A stretch of DNA of 64,000 nt. Origin: Membranihabitans marinus. GTDB taxonomy: Bacteria; Bacteroidota; Bacteroidia; Chitinophagales; Saprospiraceae. Position numbers and translations under genes: made by a program. The stretch covers positions 62,001 through 126,000 of the forward strand of contig NZ_JAJQYA010000011.1 in NCBI RefSeq assembly GCF_021729155.1, given 5' to 3'. Position 1 is the stretch's first letter. Every line of letters begins with the position of its first letter. Below, in pieces: positions 17,008-25,790 of this stretch. The notes beneath the pieces are model-generated. The model worked only from the letters and a program-made list of their open reading frames with translations. It searched no databases and had not been told where the DNA came from.

Positions 17008-18324
17008 CTATAAAACGACTCTCTCTATTTTGGCTCCGAGACGATTCAACCTTGTATCTATATGCTGGTATCCTCGGTCTATTTGTTGAATATTGTGGAT
17101 GATACTTTCTCCCTGAGCGGAAAGAGCTGCGATGAGAAGCGATACTCCTGCCCTGATGTCTGGAGAACTCATTTCTATGCCTTTGAGTTGGTTCGCTCTA
17201 TTTAAGCCTATAACGGTTGCTCTATGAGGATCACAAAGGATGATTTGAGCTCCCATATCGATAAGTTTGTCTACAAAGAATAGTCTGCTTTCAAACATCT
17301 TTTGATGGATAAGGACACTGCCTTTGGCTTGAGTGGCTACCACCAATATAATACTCATTAAATCAGGGGTGAATCCCGGCCATGGACTGTCGTAGATGGT
17401 GAGGATGGATCCATCTATGAAATTTTGAATTTCATAGGGCTGACTACCGTATACTTTCAAGATATCATTTTCAATTTCCAATTGGATGCCGATTCGTTCA
17501 AAGGTTTGAGGAATAATACCCAATTGATGTGGATTGATTCCTGCTATTTCTATATCTGATTGTGTCATGGCCGCCATTCCTATGAAACTACCAATCTCAA
17601 TCATGTCAGGTAAAATTTCATGATCGGTACCAGATAATTCATCTACACCTTGAATAGTTAGTAGGTTGGATCCAATGCCTTGAATGTTTGCACCCATCCT
17701 AACCAACATTTTACATAACTGTTGTACGTATGGTTCGCATGCTGCGTTGTAAATCGTGGTTTTTCCAGGTGTCAACGAAGCTGCCATTACTAGGTTTGCG
17801 GTACCAGTTACCGATATCTCATCCATTAATAAATCATTGCCCTTAAGCTTTTGTCCCGACAAGAAATAGCTGTCTTGGACATCGTCGTATTCGACGGTAG
17901 CACCCAATTTGAGGAAGCCATTCAAATGGGTATCTATTCTTCTTCGCCCAATCTTGTCCCCACCTGGTTTGGGTATATATGCTTTTTTAAACCGTGATAA
18001 AAGTGGTCCTATCAATAATACCGAACCTCGAATCCGTCTGGCATCTTCAAAATAATCGGGACTAAACAAATAGTCTAAATTTAAATCGTCGGCTTGAAAT
18101 GATATTTTGTGATCGGACAGTTTTTCAATCTTTACACCCAACCCTTTGAGTAGGGATATCATTTTTTTGACATCAACTATTTGAGGAATATTTGAAATAG
18201 TCACTTTATCACTCGTCATTAAAACCCCACTTAGGATTTGTAATACTTCGTTTTTTGCACCTTGTGGTGTTATAGTGCCTGAAAGTGTATGACCGCCTTG
18301 AACAATAAAAGATTCGGGTTGCAT
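17008..18324 (-). CDS. murA: UDP-N-acetylglucosamine 1-carboxyvinyltransferase MurA (Asp-type active site)
   Basis: 438 residues. First committed step of peptidoglycan synthesis, transfer of enolpyruvate from PEP to UDP-GlcNAc. Landmarks: GAKNEVLQ near the N-terminus, RRIRGSVLLIGPLLSR, the loop PKPGGDKIGRRRIDTH, TGTANLVMAA, the PDMIEIGSF block and RAGVSLL. In the mobile loop the usual Cys (Cys115 in E. coli), the residue alkylated by fosfomycin, is Asp123, as in fosfomycin-insensitive MurA of Mycobacterium and Chlamydia. Enzymes with Asp are active. It lies downstream of a DUF4290 gene on the same strand, 431 bp away. Confidence 0.96.
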   Translation of the reverse strand: MQPESFIVQGGHTLSGTITPQGAKNEVLQILSGVLMTSDKVTISNIPQIVDVKKMISLLKGLGVKIEKLSDHKISFQADDLNLDYLFSPDYFEDARRIRGSVLLIGPLLSRFKKAYIPKPGGDKIGRRRIDTHLNGFLKLGATVEYDDVQDSYFLSGQKLKGNDLLMDEISVTGTANLVMAASLTPGKTTIYNAACEPYVQQLCKMLVRMGANIQGIGSNLLTIQGVDELSGTDHEILPDMIEIGSFIGMAAMTQSDIEIAGINPHQLGIIPQTFERIGIQLEIENDILKVYGSQPYEIQNFIDGSILTIYDSPWPGFTPDLMSIILVVATQAKGSVLIHQKMFESRLFFVDKLIDMGAQIILCDPHRATVIGLNRANQLKGIEMSSPDIRAGVSLLIAALSAQGESIIHNIQQIDRGYQHIDTRLNRLGAKIERVVL

Positions 18325-18755
18325 GTAATTGTATTTATTTCTTCTGGGAAAAGAGAAATTGCCCTCTTTTCAATCTGCTACTAATTAAGATAAAATATAA
18401 TATAAAATGAAAGTAAAGATATTATATTTTATTAAAATTTTACATCGGATACCACTTGGCTGTAGTGAAGGTACTCTTAAATTATTGCTGTAATGCGATA
18501 CTGATAATAGGCTGTAACAATGTAATTACCTGTTTATTGGAGCTTTATTATACCAAATGTATTTCAGTTCTTATAATTTACGACAAACCCATGAAGGTTG
18601 GGATAATTGCATTTCGGTAATCTTCCTTATAATATTAGTAGAAATGGTACACGAATGACAGATTCACTATTGAGGTGTAAATAGATGTATTACTCCACAG
18701 TATTTGAAAATGAAAAACCTAAATCGAGATAAAAAATCAGAAAAAACCAAAAGGA
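18325..18755. other. Intergenic region between DUF4290 gene and murA, 431 bp
   Basis: AT-rich sequence with no open frame of note, no full TAnnTTTG box and no strong hairpin. It should contain the murA promoter on the minus strand, but I cannot locate it with confidence. Confidence 0.4.
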
Positions 18756-19400
18756 CTAGTATTTTCTACGTCGTCTATTATTTTGGTTGTTGCGATTTTT
18801 TGAAGAGCCATGTTGGGGTCTGGTCGGAGTTTTCTTCTTATAAGTCAATGCATCGAAATTGGTATTGGACAATACATCGGCTAACTTACCACGAGTAATG
18901 GCTTGGATATCGTTTTTTATAATCTCATCGTTTACAAACTGTTCCTTATGCCATGTCTTATAAGCCATTTTCATATATGAACCTATTAGATTGACATACT
19001 CGGCCTTGTGTTCTGGATTTTCCATTTTTATGGCTTTGTCCAACATTCGTTGTACATTTTGACCATAGTGTTTGAAATTGATATCCATTTGAGGATAGTC
19101 CAGAGTCTCGTGAGTAAACAGGTCTTGGGTGTTGCCGATTTCAATACCTTCTGGTAAATCTACATCTAATTTGTTCTCCGACATGTAAAACAAGTGTTTC
19201 CAAGCTTTGTGGATATAATCGTTATTGCTCTTGGAATCATTGGAAAGAGCGATGATAATTTTTATTATGCGCTCTGCTACCTTTTGTCTTTCTTCTCGAT
19301 CTTCGATCTCTGTGGCGTAGTCAATAAGATTTTGTACATGTCGTCCATATTCAGGTATCCTAATGGCCTGATTAATGGTATTGTATTGAAAATTATACAT
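18756..19400 (-). CDS. DUF4290 domain-containing protein
   Basis: 214 residues. It begins MYNFQYNTINQAIRIPEYGRHVQNLIDYA, the conserved DUF4290 opening, and is helical throughout; the last 25 residues are a very basic, low-complexity tail (KKKTPTRPQHGSS, then an Arg/Asn-rich stretch) that could bind RNA or membrane. No signal peptide, so cytoplasmic. DUF4290 is Bacteroidota-specific and commonly lies beside murA, as here; function unknown. Confidence 0.92.
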   Translation of the reverse strand: MYNFQYNTINQAIRIPEYGRHVQNLIDYATEIEDREERQKVAERIIKIIIALSNDSKSNNDYIHKAWKHLFYMSENKLDVDLPEGIEIGNTQDLFTHETLDYPQMDINFKHYGQNVQRMLDKAIKMENPEHKAEYVNLIGSYMKMAYKTWHKEQFVNDEIIKNDIQAITRGKLADVLSNTNFDALTYKKKTPTRPQHGSSKNRNNQNNRRRRKY

Positions 19401-19420
19401 CTGTAAATTAGATTGGAAAA

Positions 19421-20755
19421 TTAATTAATGGTACTGTAAGAGATTTTAATTTTAGGTCGCAATTTTGCATCACTAATCCCTGGACCATATATAACAGAAC
19501 GACGAATGCGGTTGACATCTTGTGGTGTATTGACAATAAATAATTGATTTTCATCAATACCGTCCACAATACGCTGCATTTGATCGGTAATATTCATGTA
19601 ATAGGATAGCTTAGCTCCTGTATTCTCTGTGTTTTCTTGAAATAGTCCTACAAAGAACAATCGATATTGACTATCGGACAAATAGTTGGTAATATCAGAG
19701 ATATAAGTCCTTGAGCCAAAGTTATCATTGGTGGTCATAAAAACGTCAAACGGCATGTCGTAAGTAGCGGTATCATCTTGCGGATGTCCGGCTATTTCCC
19801 AAACCAATTCTGCATTATTTATGATTTTACCTTGTAGAGTGGATAAATCGTCGAATGTCATTTTTACGCCTAAATTACCCGGCTGTAATAGTAGATATTC
19901 GGGATTGTCCACATCGTTAGTAATGATGTCCTCTGCTATAGACCCAGTAAGATCATGACTTACAGTATTGAAGTGAGGCACTCTGTTGCTAAATTGCATC
20001 GTTGCAAGCTTTGTAGTATCATCCTGACGATAATAGATATTTATACCGCTAATGGAGTAAGAGATATCAAATTTAATAGCACCATCAAAGCTTCCTTCTC
20101 TTGGAACAATAGCTAAACCATTGAAAGCATCGGTAAAGTCGATAACATTTGATGTCGTAGCACTGTCCAATGACAATATTTTTTCACCAAAAGTGGAGTT
20201 CAGTGGTATTTTAATATGTGGATCTAATGACGTCGTAGAATCTATTTCAATATAGGTATTGGGAGCTGGAATAAAAGTTAGACTACCCAATAATTCATTT
20301 TTATATGGATGTTGATCAGAGGTGTATATAGTATTTGGCAAATCACTGTCTATTTCATATATATCAATAGTCTGTGTTTGATTATAGTTGCCATAAGGGG
20401 TGAAAGTGGTATCATAAGCGAGATAAAAGAAGGCAGAATCAAATTCAGCGCCTTCAAAATTATAGCTAGTTAAGGCCAATTCCAATTGCGAGTTCATCAC
20501 ATATTTGGTGTTTCCAAAGATAGGATCGTCAAAAAGAGCGACCATATGCTGAGTCGGAGTGAAGGTACCCGAATCGATTTGGAAGGCCAAGAACGAATCT
20601 CGCTCTACATTTTGATAAGATACAGATAATGAAGTGTCAGTAACAATAGTAAATTGACCATCACTAACTAAATCAGAACCTACATCTTCAAATTTTGTAC
20701 AAGAAATACAAAATACCAAGCCTATAAAGGCCAAAAAAATATTGAATGTCTTCAT
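19421..20755 (-). CDS. DUF4270 family lipoprotein
   Basis: 444 residues from the ATG at 20755, which yields a lipoprotein signal (MKTFNIFLAFIGLVFCISC, Cys19); an in-frame start 13 codons upstream would overlap the previous gene by 23 bp and blunt the signal. The mature protein is beta-rich, with SDLVSDGQF after the Cys and the recurring DSAFFYLAY / Y.iditnylsd patterns of DUF4270. Predicted outer-membrane or periplasmic, unknown role. It follows the half starch synthase gene by 16 bp, a pairing typical of Bacteroidota. Confidence 0.88.
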   Translation of the reverse strand: MKTFNIFLAFIGLVFCISCTKFEDVGSDLVSDGQFTIVTDTSLSVSYQNVERDSFLAFQIDSGTFTPTQHMVALFDDPIFGNTKYVMNSQLELALTSYNFEGAEFDSAFFYLAYDTTFTPYGNYNQTQTIDIYEIDSDLPNTIYTSDQHPYKNELLGSLTFIPAPNTYIEIDSTTSLDPHIKIPLNSTFGEKILSLDSATTSNVIDFTDAFNGLAIVPREGSFDGAIKFDISYSISGINIYYRQDDTTKLATMQFSNRVPHFNTVSHDLTGSIAEDIITNDVDNPEYLLLQPGNLGVKMTFDDLSTLQGKIINNAELVWEIAGHPQDDTATYDMPFDVFMTTNDNFGSRTYISDITNYLSDSQYRLFFVGLFQENTENTGAKLSYYMNITDQMQRIVDGIDENQLFIVNTPQDVNRIRRSVIYGPGISDAKLRPKIKISYSTIN

Positions 20756-20771
20756 AAAGGAATTTAGAACC

Positions 20772-21599
20772 TTATTCAGGCGTTTCTTCTTCAAATAATT
20801 TCTTATAAAATACCATGTATTCCGAAAGTACTTCCTCTACTACTTCCGATTCTGGAAGAAATATGGGACGATTTTTGTCATCGAATAAATCTGAAAGTTC
20901 ATCTTTGAGTTCGGGTTTCCCTAATATGGTCGCATCGGCAAAAGTCAATGCCCCATGATGTAAGTTTAGACCTTGACCATTGACATAGGCTTCTAAATCT
21001 CCTTCATCCAAGTTGTTGATCGAAGCTTTTTCCATGAATCGATCTTCCAAATTCTTCTCAAACGGACTGTTGTATATTGAATACACTATCTTTGAGTTTC
21101 TAAATATAGGGTCGTTTTTATATGCCTTTTTAAGGTAAAGTGGTACCAAACTTGTCATCCAGCCGTGGCAGTGAATAATATCCGGTGGCCAACCAAACTT
21201 TCGAACGGTTTCCATTACCCCTTTACAGAAGAATACCATTCTTTCTGCATTGTCAATAAAAGGTTTCCCCTCTTTATCTTCAAAGATCATTTTCCTTCGG
21301 AAAAATTCATCATTATCTAAAAAGTAGACTTGTAGTCTAGCTCCAGGTAATGAGGCTACTTTAATTATTAGTGGATAATCATCTTCATCCACAATAATAT
21401 TCATACCAGACAAACGAACAACTTCATGCAATCGATGCCTGCGTTCATTAATGGTTCCAAATCTTGGCATCAAGATTCGAATATCCATCCCATTTTTCTG
21501 TATGTATGAAGGTAGTTGTCGTACAATTTTTGAAACAATACTCAGATTTGTATAAGGCTCCATTTCCTGAGTAACGATCAAGACTTTTTTCTTACTCAT
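20772..21599 (-). CDS. Stand-alone N-terminal (GT5) domain of glycogen/starch synthase
   Basis: 275 residues. It matches only the N-terminal Rossmann half of GT5 synthases: EMEPYTNLSIVSKIVRQLP, IRILMPRFGTINERRHRLHEV, the DNAERMVFFCKGVMET region and PDIIHCHGWMTSLVPLYLK. The C-terminal GT-B half that holds the ADP-glucose phosphate-binding residues is absent, and no matching gene follows, since DUF4270 comes next. The substrate-gate motif K-x-G-G-L is degenerate (TNLSIVS). It is therefore unlikely to make glycogen by itself; a regulatory or structural role is an inference. This short form is recurrent in the phylum, so it is not a local truncation. Confidence 0.85.
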   Translation of the reverse strand: MSKKKVLIVTQEMEPYTNLSIVSKIVRQLPSYIQKNGMDIRILMPRFGTINERRHRLHEVVRLSGMNIIVDEDDYPLIIKVASLPGARLQVYFLDNDEFFRRKMIFEDKEGKPFIDNAERMVFFCKGVMETVRKFGWPPDIIHCHGWMTSLVPLYLKKAYKNDPIFRNSKIVYSIYNSPFEKNLEDRFMEKASINNLDEGDLEAYVNGQGLNLHHGALTFADATILGKPELKDELSDLFDDKNRPIFLPESEVVEEVLSEYMVFYKKLFEEETPE

Positions 21600-21635
21600 T
21601 ATCCCGTCTTTTTATCAAATAACTTAAAGCGGTTG

Positions 21636-21643
21636 CAAAAATA
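21636..21643 (-). promoter_or_regulatory. Putative -7 box upstream of the GT5-domain gene
   Basis: On the minus strand reads TATTTTTG, matching TAnnTTTG, 37 bp before the start codon. No clear TTTG box 19-20 bp further upstream. Confidence 0.4.
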
Positions 21644-21787
21644 CAAAAAATTTAGCTAGTATTTTATTATTAGTGGATTTTTAGTACATTGGTCGTCTTT
21701 TTCAATTCTAGAATGCCCTTATTTCCACTATTATTGCCATCTATAGATCGTAAACTTTAGGAATAATAGGACTACCTGTTTTCTTGA

Positions 21788-23038
21788 TTATGTGCTCACT
21801 GCTTGCATTAAAAGGGCGCAAACAATTGCGAAATAAGTCCCCAAGGCATAACCCATTACAGCCATTATGACCCCTACTGCAGAGAGCGAAGGGCTGAAGG
21901 CACTGGCGACCACAGGTGCAGATGCTGCCCCTCCAACATTGGCTTGGGATCCAACAGCGACGAAAAAAAATGGCGCTTTTATGATTTTAGCTACTATTAA
22001 GAGTAAAATAATATGGGTCAACATCCAAATGGCTCCTAAAAGGAATAAACTGGGATTGGCTAATATTTCTTGAAAATCCATTTTCATACCTATGGTTGCT
22101 ACCAATATATATATAAACACAGAGCCCCATTTTGAAGCACCCAATCCTTCTAGTTTCCTGAATTTTGTAAAAGATAGTCCCAGACCCAAGGTCGTGGCAA
22201 TGACAATTAACCAGAAAAAACCAGAAATCAAGGAGTGAAGATTGTGGGCGGCATACCATTCTCTGTGATTTTCCATCCAAGGTAGTATGAGGTCCGAACC
22301 CGCATGGGCTATTGCCACTCCGCCAAAAGCGACGGCTAGTAAGGCGAAAATTTCCGCAGTTGTCGGCACCTTTTCTATGGATGTCCTATATTGGTCGAGT
22401 TTGTCTCTCAAGGCAGTAATAGCTGAAGCATCTGCTTGGAGCCAAACATCGATTTTTTTGGAAATGCCCGCCCCGTACAGGAGAACGGCCATCCATATAT
22501 TGGCAACTATTATATCGACTACCACCATTGAACTAAACACGGTATCGCTGACGTCATAGATTTCCTTCATCGCTGTTTGATTGGCTCCTCCACCTATCCA
22601 ACTTCCTGCAATGGTCGACATTCCTCTCCATAATTCATCTGGTGAGATACTTATTAAATTGGGGGAAATGTAATGCAATACCAGAATGGCCAATGGTCCT
22701 CCAATAACAATACCTATAGTAGCCGTAAAAAACATGATCAATGCTTTTGGCCCGAGATTAATTAAACCCTTGAAGTCGATGTTGAGGCAGAGCAAAATTA
22801 ACGCCGCAGGTAATAAATAACGCGAACTCATATAGTATAGACTGGAATCTTCATCACTAATCAGTCCCAAAGGCCAAACCATAATGGCGGGGACAAAATA
22901 ACACAAGAGTAGTGGGGGAAATATGGAATAAAATCTGGTCCATCCCCGGTGTTTTAAATTAGATGTGTAAAATACCAAAGCTAAGACAGTAATTAATATG
23001 CCCAATACAATTGCATCGTTGGTGAATATGGCCTTCAT
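21788..23038 (-). CDS. DUF819 family membrane protein
   Basis: 416 residues with about eleven to twelve hydrophobic helices. Family signatures include RYLLPAALILLCLNID near residue 75-90, GPLAILVLH, the AGSWIGGGANQTAMKE block (a helix-breaking Gly-rich motif typical of transporters) and a repeat-related GSQANVGGAASAPVVASAF near the C-terminus. The twin Gly-rich discontinuous motifs suggest a transporter with inverted-repeat fold; the substrate is unknown. Upstream of it on the same strand, 32 bp away, is an exported protein gene. Confidence 0.9.
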   Translation of the reverse strand: MKAIFTNDAIVLGILITVLALVFYTSNLKHRGWTRFYSIFPPLLLCYFVPAIMVWPLGLISDEDSSLYYMSSRYLLPAALILLCLNIDFKGLINLGPKALIMFFTATIGIVIGGPLAILVLHYISPNLISISPDELWRGMSTIAGSWIGGGANQTAMKEIYDVSDTVFSSMVVVDIIVANIWMAVLLYGAGISKKIDVWLQADASAITALRDKLDQYRTSIEKVPTTAEIFALLAVAFGGVAIAHAGSDLILPWMENHREWYAAHNLHSLISGFFWLIVIATTLGLGLSFTKFRKLEGLGASKWGSVFIYILVATIGMKMDFQEILANPSLFLLGAIWMLTHIILLLIVAKIIKAPFFFVAVGSQANVGGAASAPVVASAFSPSLSAVGVIMAVMGYALGTYFAIVCALLMQAVST

Positions 23039-23070
23039 CTGCTCTTTGTTCTGTTTTGGGGTAATTTATT

Positions 23071-23793
23071 TTATTGTCCTGTGAGTTGTTTTAACATCGA
23101 TGGATTCATCGTTTTATATTCCGATGATTTCGGTTCCTTAAGCATTTCTCTGTCGATATTGTTTTTTAACTCTATAATTTGTAAAGTGTAGCCAAAACCG
23201 GGAAAAATCGTTTCTACACTTAGAGGAAATCCCTTTATAGTATTTCCGTCTTTGTCTATGATGTCGGTCGAAATAAATTGGGAAAGCGAACCCTTAAATT
23301 CAATGTCATTGGTTACATATACTTTGAGATCTCCGTGCTGACCATTTTGAGATATTTTTCCTACTACGGCCTGACAGTCGTATCCCAGAATTTTTTTGGT
23401 ATCACTGGGGTCTAATTCGAATGATTGATCGGAGAAACTCTGCATGCCAGCGGCTATTCTTTCAAACTGTTCAGGGTCTAGGTTGGCCTGGTATTTTTGC
23501 CCCATCATCACCATGTATATTTTTCTGTAATCCTCCTCTTTATTTAAAAAATATTTTGTCGTCATCATGCTTCCCATGTTCATTGACCCGGCTAAATTAT
23601 TTTCATCGAAAGTCCATTTTACTTCCAAATCTTTAATCATTTCTACTGCTTGTGCTCCTTGGTCAGTGGTGGCATTTGACTTGGTGACGGCCCACTGTAA
23701 GGTGGCTTCGTCAAATGATTTTTGGGAAAAAACTAGGGTTGATATTCCAATAAATAGAAGGGTAAATAAGTTTTTAAGTTTGAATCCTGTCAT
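23071..23793 (-). CDS. Exported DUF4412/GLPGLI-like protein
   Basis: 240 residues from the ATG at 23793; the longer frame starts from a TTG and spoils the signal. Signal peptide MTGFKLKNLFTLLFIGISTLVFSQ with cleavage after SQ. The mature part carries a methionine-rich stretch (NMGSMMTTKYFL, MVMMGQK) and KKILGYDCQAVVGKI, the conserved GYxC pattern of the DUF4412 family, whose members are periplasmic and of unknown function. The next gene on the strand (DUF819) begins 32 bp downstream, so they may be cotranscribed. Confidence 0.65.
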   Translation of the reverse strand: MTGFKLKNLFTLLFIGISTLVFSQKSFDEATLQWAVTKSNATTDQGAQAVEMIKDLEVKWTFDENNLAGSMNMGSMMTTKYFLNKEEDYRKIYMVMMGQKYQANLDPEQFERIAAGMQSFSDQSFELDPSDTKKILGYDCQAVVGKISQNGQHGDLKVYVTNDIEFKGSLSQFISTDIIDKDGNTIKGFPLSVETIFPGFGYTLQIIELKNNIDREMLKEPKSSEYKTMNPSMLKQLTGQ

Positions 23794-23894
23794 GAGTTTA
23801 TGATTTTGATACCTCAAGATATATTTTTTTTTTGAATGCGATAATTTGTTTAGCTTTCAATTCCAAATCAAATTTATAGTAACAGGAATTTAAT

Positions 23895-23902
23895 TATCTT
23901 TG
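23895..23902 (+). promoter_or_regulatory. Putative -7 box of dnaX
   Basis: TATCTTTG matches TAnnTTTG and lies 11 bp before the dnaX ATG. A weak TTTA stands about 18 bp upstream in place of TTTG. The message would have a very short leader. Confidence 0.5.
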
Positions 23903-23913
23903 CGTGATATATT

Positions 23914-25074
23914 ATGAATAAATTTATTGTTTCCGCTAGAAAGTATAGACCACTGCAATTTGAGGATGTTGTAGGGCAAGGCCATATTACTCAAACTTTG
24001 AAGAATGCTATCAAACAAGAGAAGTTGGCTCATGCCTTTTTGTTTTGTGGTCCTCGAGGTGTAGGTAAAACTACAGCTGCTCGGATTCTTGCTCAGACCA
24101 TAAATTGTCAAAATATATTGCCCAATGTAGAGCCCTGTGGTCAGTGTGAGCCCTGTGTGTCTTTTCAAAAAAACCATTCAATGAATATCATTGAATTGGA
24201 TGCGGCTTCAAATAATTCAGTGGACAATATTCGAAACTTAATAGAACAAGTCCGAGTACCCCCTGGCGATGGCAAGTATAAATTGTATATTATAGATGAG
24301 GTGCACATGTTGTCTCAGAGTGCCTTCAATGCCTTTTTGAAGACCTTGGAAGAGCCTCCCTCATATGCTATATTTATCTTGGCCACTACGGAGAAGCATA
24401 AAATATTGCCAACCATTCTCTCGCGTTGTCAAATCTATGATTTTAAGCGTATTCAGATAGCTGATATAGTAAGTCATTTGGAAAAAATATGCAATAGTGA
24501 AGGTTTGTCCTTTGAAGTAGAAGCGCTAAATACAATAGCCGTTAAGGCCGATGGAGCTTTGCGTGACGCTCTGTCTATATTTGATCGTATTGTGTCTTTT
24601 GCCGATGGCAATCTGACTTATGAAGCTGTCATTAGTCAGTTAAATATATTGGATCACGATTATTATTTTCAAGTAATTGATCAGTTGATCCTCGGAGATT
24701 TAGCTGCCACATATATCTTGTTCGATACCATCGTACAACGAGGTTTTGATCCCCACGTATTTTTGATGGGCTTGCAGGAACACCTTAGACAATTGTTAAT
24801 GATACAATTGAACTCCACTTCTTCATTGGTCGAAGTTGGCCCAGAATTGAAGGCCAAATACGAAGCCCAAGCTCAGGTGGCTCCTCGCGATTTTGTGTTG
24901 ACACTATTAGATTTGGCCAATGCCTGTGACGTCGATTATCGACACGCTCAAAATCAGCGATTGCACGTGGAAGTTTGTTTAATGAAAATGGCTTATTTCA
25001 ATAATAAACATTCTCTTCAAACAGAACAATCAGATGGGGTTGAAGTAAAAAAAAAATTAAATCCAGTCAGTTAG
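23914..25074 (+). CDS. dnaX: DNA polymerase III gamma/tau subunit, gamma-form frame
   Basis: 386 residues in the zero frame. Clamp-loader AAA+ ATPase: KYRPLQFEDVVGQ, Walker A GPRGVGKT (46-53), zinc-binding Cys65/75/78/81, Walker B LYIIDEVHML, sensor 1 ATTEKHKILPTILSRCQ and the gamma domain III collar. The frame stops at 25072-25074, only six codons after a run of ten A (25047-25056). The continuation, with tau-type domains, lies in the -1 frame, so this frame encodes a gamma-like product of about normal length and the combined frame a 609-residue tau. Gamma loads the sliding clamp; tau also binds the polymerase and helicase. See the separate entries for the slip site and the tau tail. Confidence 0.95.
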   Translation: MNKFIVSARKYRPLQFEDVVGQGHITQTLKNAIKQEKLAHAFLFCGPRGVGKTTAARILAQTINCQNILPNVEPCGQCEPCVSFQKNHSMNIIELDAASNNSVDNIRNLIEQVRVPPGDGKYKLYIIDEVHMLSQSAFNAFLKTLEEPPSYAIFILATTEKHKILPTILSRCQIYDFKRIQIADIVSHLEKICNSEGLSFEVEALNTIAVKADGALRDALSIFDRIVSFADGNLTYEAVISQLNILDHDYYFQVIDQLILGDLAATYILFDTIVQRGFDPHVFLMGLQEHLRQLLMIQLNSTSSLVEVGPELKAKYEAQAQVAPRDFVLTLLDLANACDVDYRHAQNQRLHVEVCLMKMAYFNNKHSLQTEQSDGVEVKKKLNPVS

Positions 25075-25742
25075 CCAGTACTCCAACACCTGTTGAAAAT
25101 ACTGATAATGTGACCCAAGAAAATAGACCAAGCTACTCTGGTGATCGGGAAACAACTCCGTCTACTACACCAGCTCAGAATAGGGCCAATGCCGATAAAA
25201 AACCAGAGCGTGAAACTCCTCAAAGACAACCTCCTTCTGGGGACAATCAAACAAAACCAAGTACTTCGTCTAAAAGTAAATCCAAAAAGAAATTGCCACA
25301 ATTGGGCAATTTAAGTGCTCTAAAAGCCGACCTTGAAAAAGAGGCCAATCAAAAAGAGAAGGATTTAGACGCCGAAGTATTACAGAAAAAAGTGATAGAG
25401 GTCTGGAAAAACTTTAGAGAAAATCATCCTTCGCCCTCGCTTTCTGTTTTTATGAAAGATGCCAAATTGATCTTTAATGATATGAACTTAAAGGTCGTGG
25501 TTACTTCGCAATTGGCTCGATCATCGATAGTGGAACAAAGGGATTTGTTTGAAGAAATTCGATCGACGGCCAGTCCCCATATTTTGGAAATTGAATTTGA
25601 AATAGATTCTACATCCGCGGCATCTACTGTGCACGAGGTAAGCTTGATTACTACCCAAGATAAATACAATGCATTGCTAGCTAAAAATTCTACTTTGGCA
25701 AAATTAGTCCAAAAATTGAATCTTAAAGTTGATAACGACTAA
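25044..25742 (+). CDS. dnaX: Tau-specific C-terminal part of DnaX, -1 frame
   Basis: This frame is open from 25044 (a TGA stop sits just before it at 25041) to the stop at 25740-25742. It reads SKKKIKSSQLASTPTPVEN across the A run, then a Ser/Thr/Pro/Lys-rich linker (to about 25310), then a folded domain of about 140 residues containing LEKEANQKEKDLDAE, VIEVWKNFRENHPSP and a VTSQLARSSIVEQ / LIFNDMNLKV block like the C-terminal domain of Bacteroidota DnaX. A GTG at 25110 could nominally start a 210-residue protein, but the linker-in-the-middle architecture fits a frameshift extension of dnaX better than an independent gene. Confidence 0.85.
   Translation, partial: SKKKIKSSQLASTPTPVENTDNVTQENRPSYSGDRETTPSTTPAQNRANADKKPERETPQRQPPSGDNQTKPSTSSKSKSKKKLPQLGNLSALKADLEKEANQKEKDLDAEVLQKKVIEVWKNFRENHPSPSLSVFMKDAKLIFNDMNLKVVVTSQLARSSIVEQRDLFEEIRSTASPHILEIEFEIDSTSAASTVHEVSLITTQDKYNALLAKNSTLAKLVQKLNLKVDND
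25047..25056 (+). promoter_or_regulatory. A10 slippage / -1 frameshift site in dnaX
   Basis: Ten consecutive A, read GTA AAA AAA AAA TTA in the zero frame. A -1 shift, or one extra A added by transcriptional slippage, gives GTA AAA AAA AAA ATT AAA and joins the gamma and tau frames. The switch has to happen between the -1-frame stop at 25041 and the zero-frame stop at 25072, and the A run fills the middle of that window. A GGGG at 25036-25039 lies eight bases upstream; I see no strong downstream hairpin. dnaX of Thermus uses an A9 run and E. coli A6G for the same purpose. A homopolymer sequencing error is the competing explanation. Confidence 0.75.
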
Positions 25743-25790
25743 AGCTTAATGGCATATTAAATGATTACCCAAAAAACTCGAAATTAAATT

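Noticed and set aside
16993-17013. Terminator between the convergent polyprenyl synthase and murA genes
   Set aside because: TTATAG/CTATAA inverted repeat is too short and AT-only to claim.
25110-25742. Independent 210-residue gene starting at GTG 25110
   Set aside because: It is the continuation of dnaX in the -1 frame, open back to 25044, with tau-like C-terminal content.
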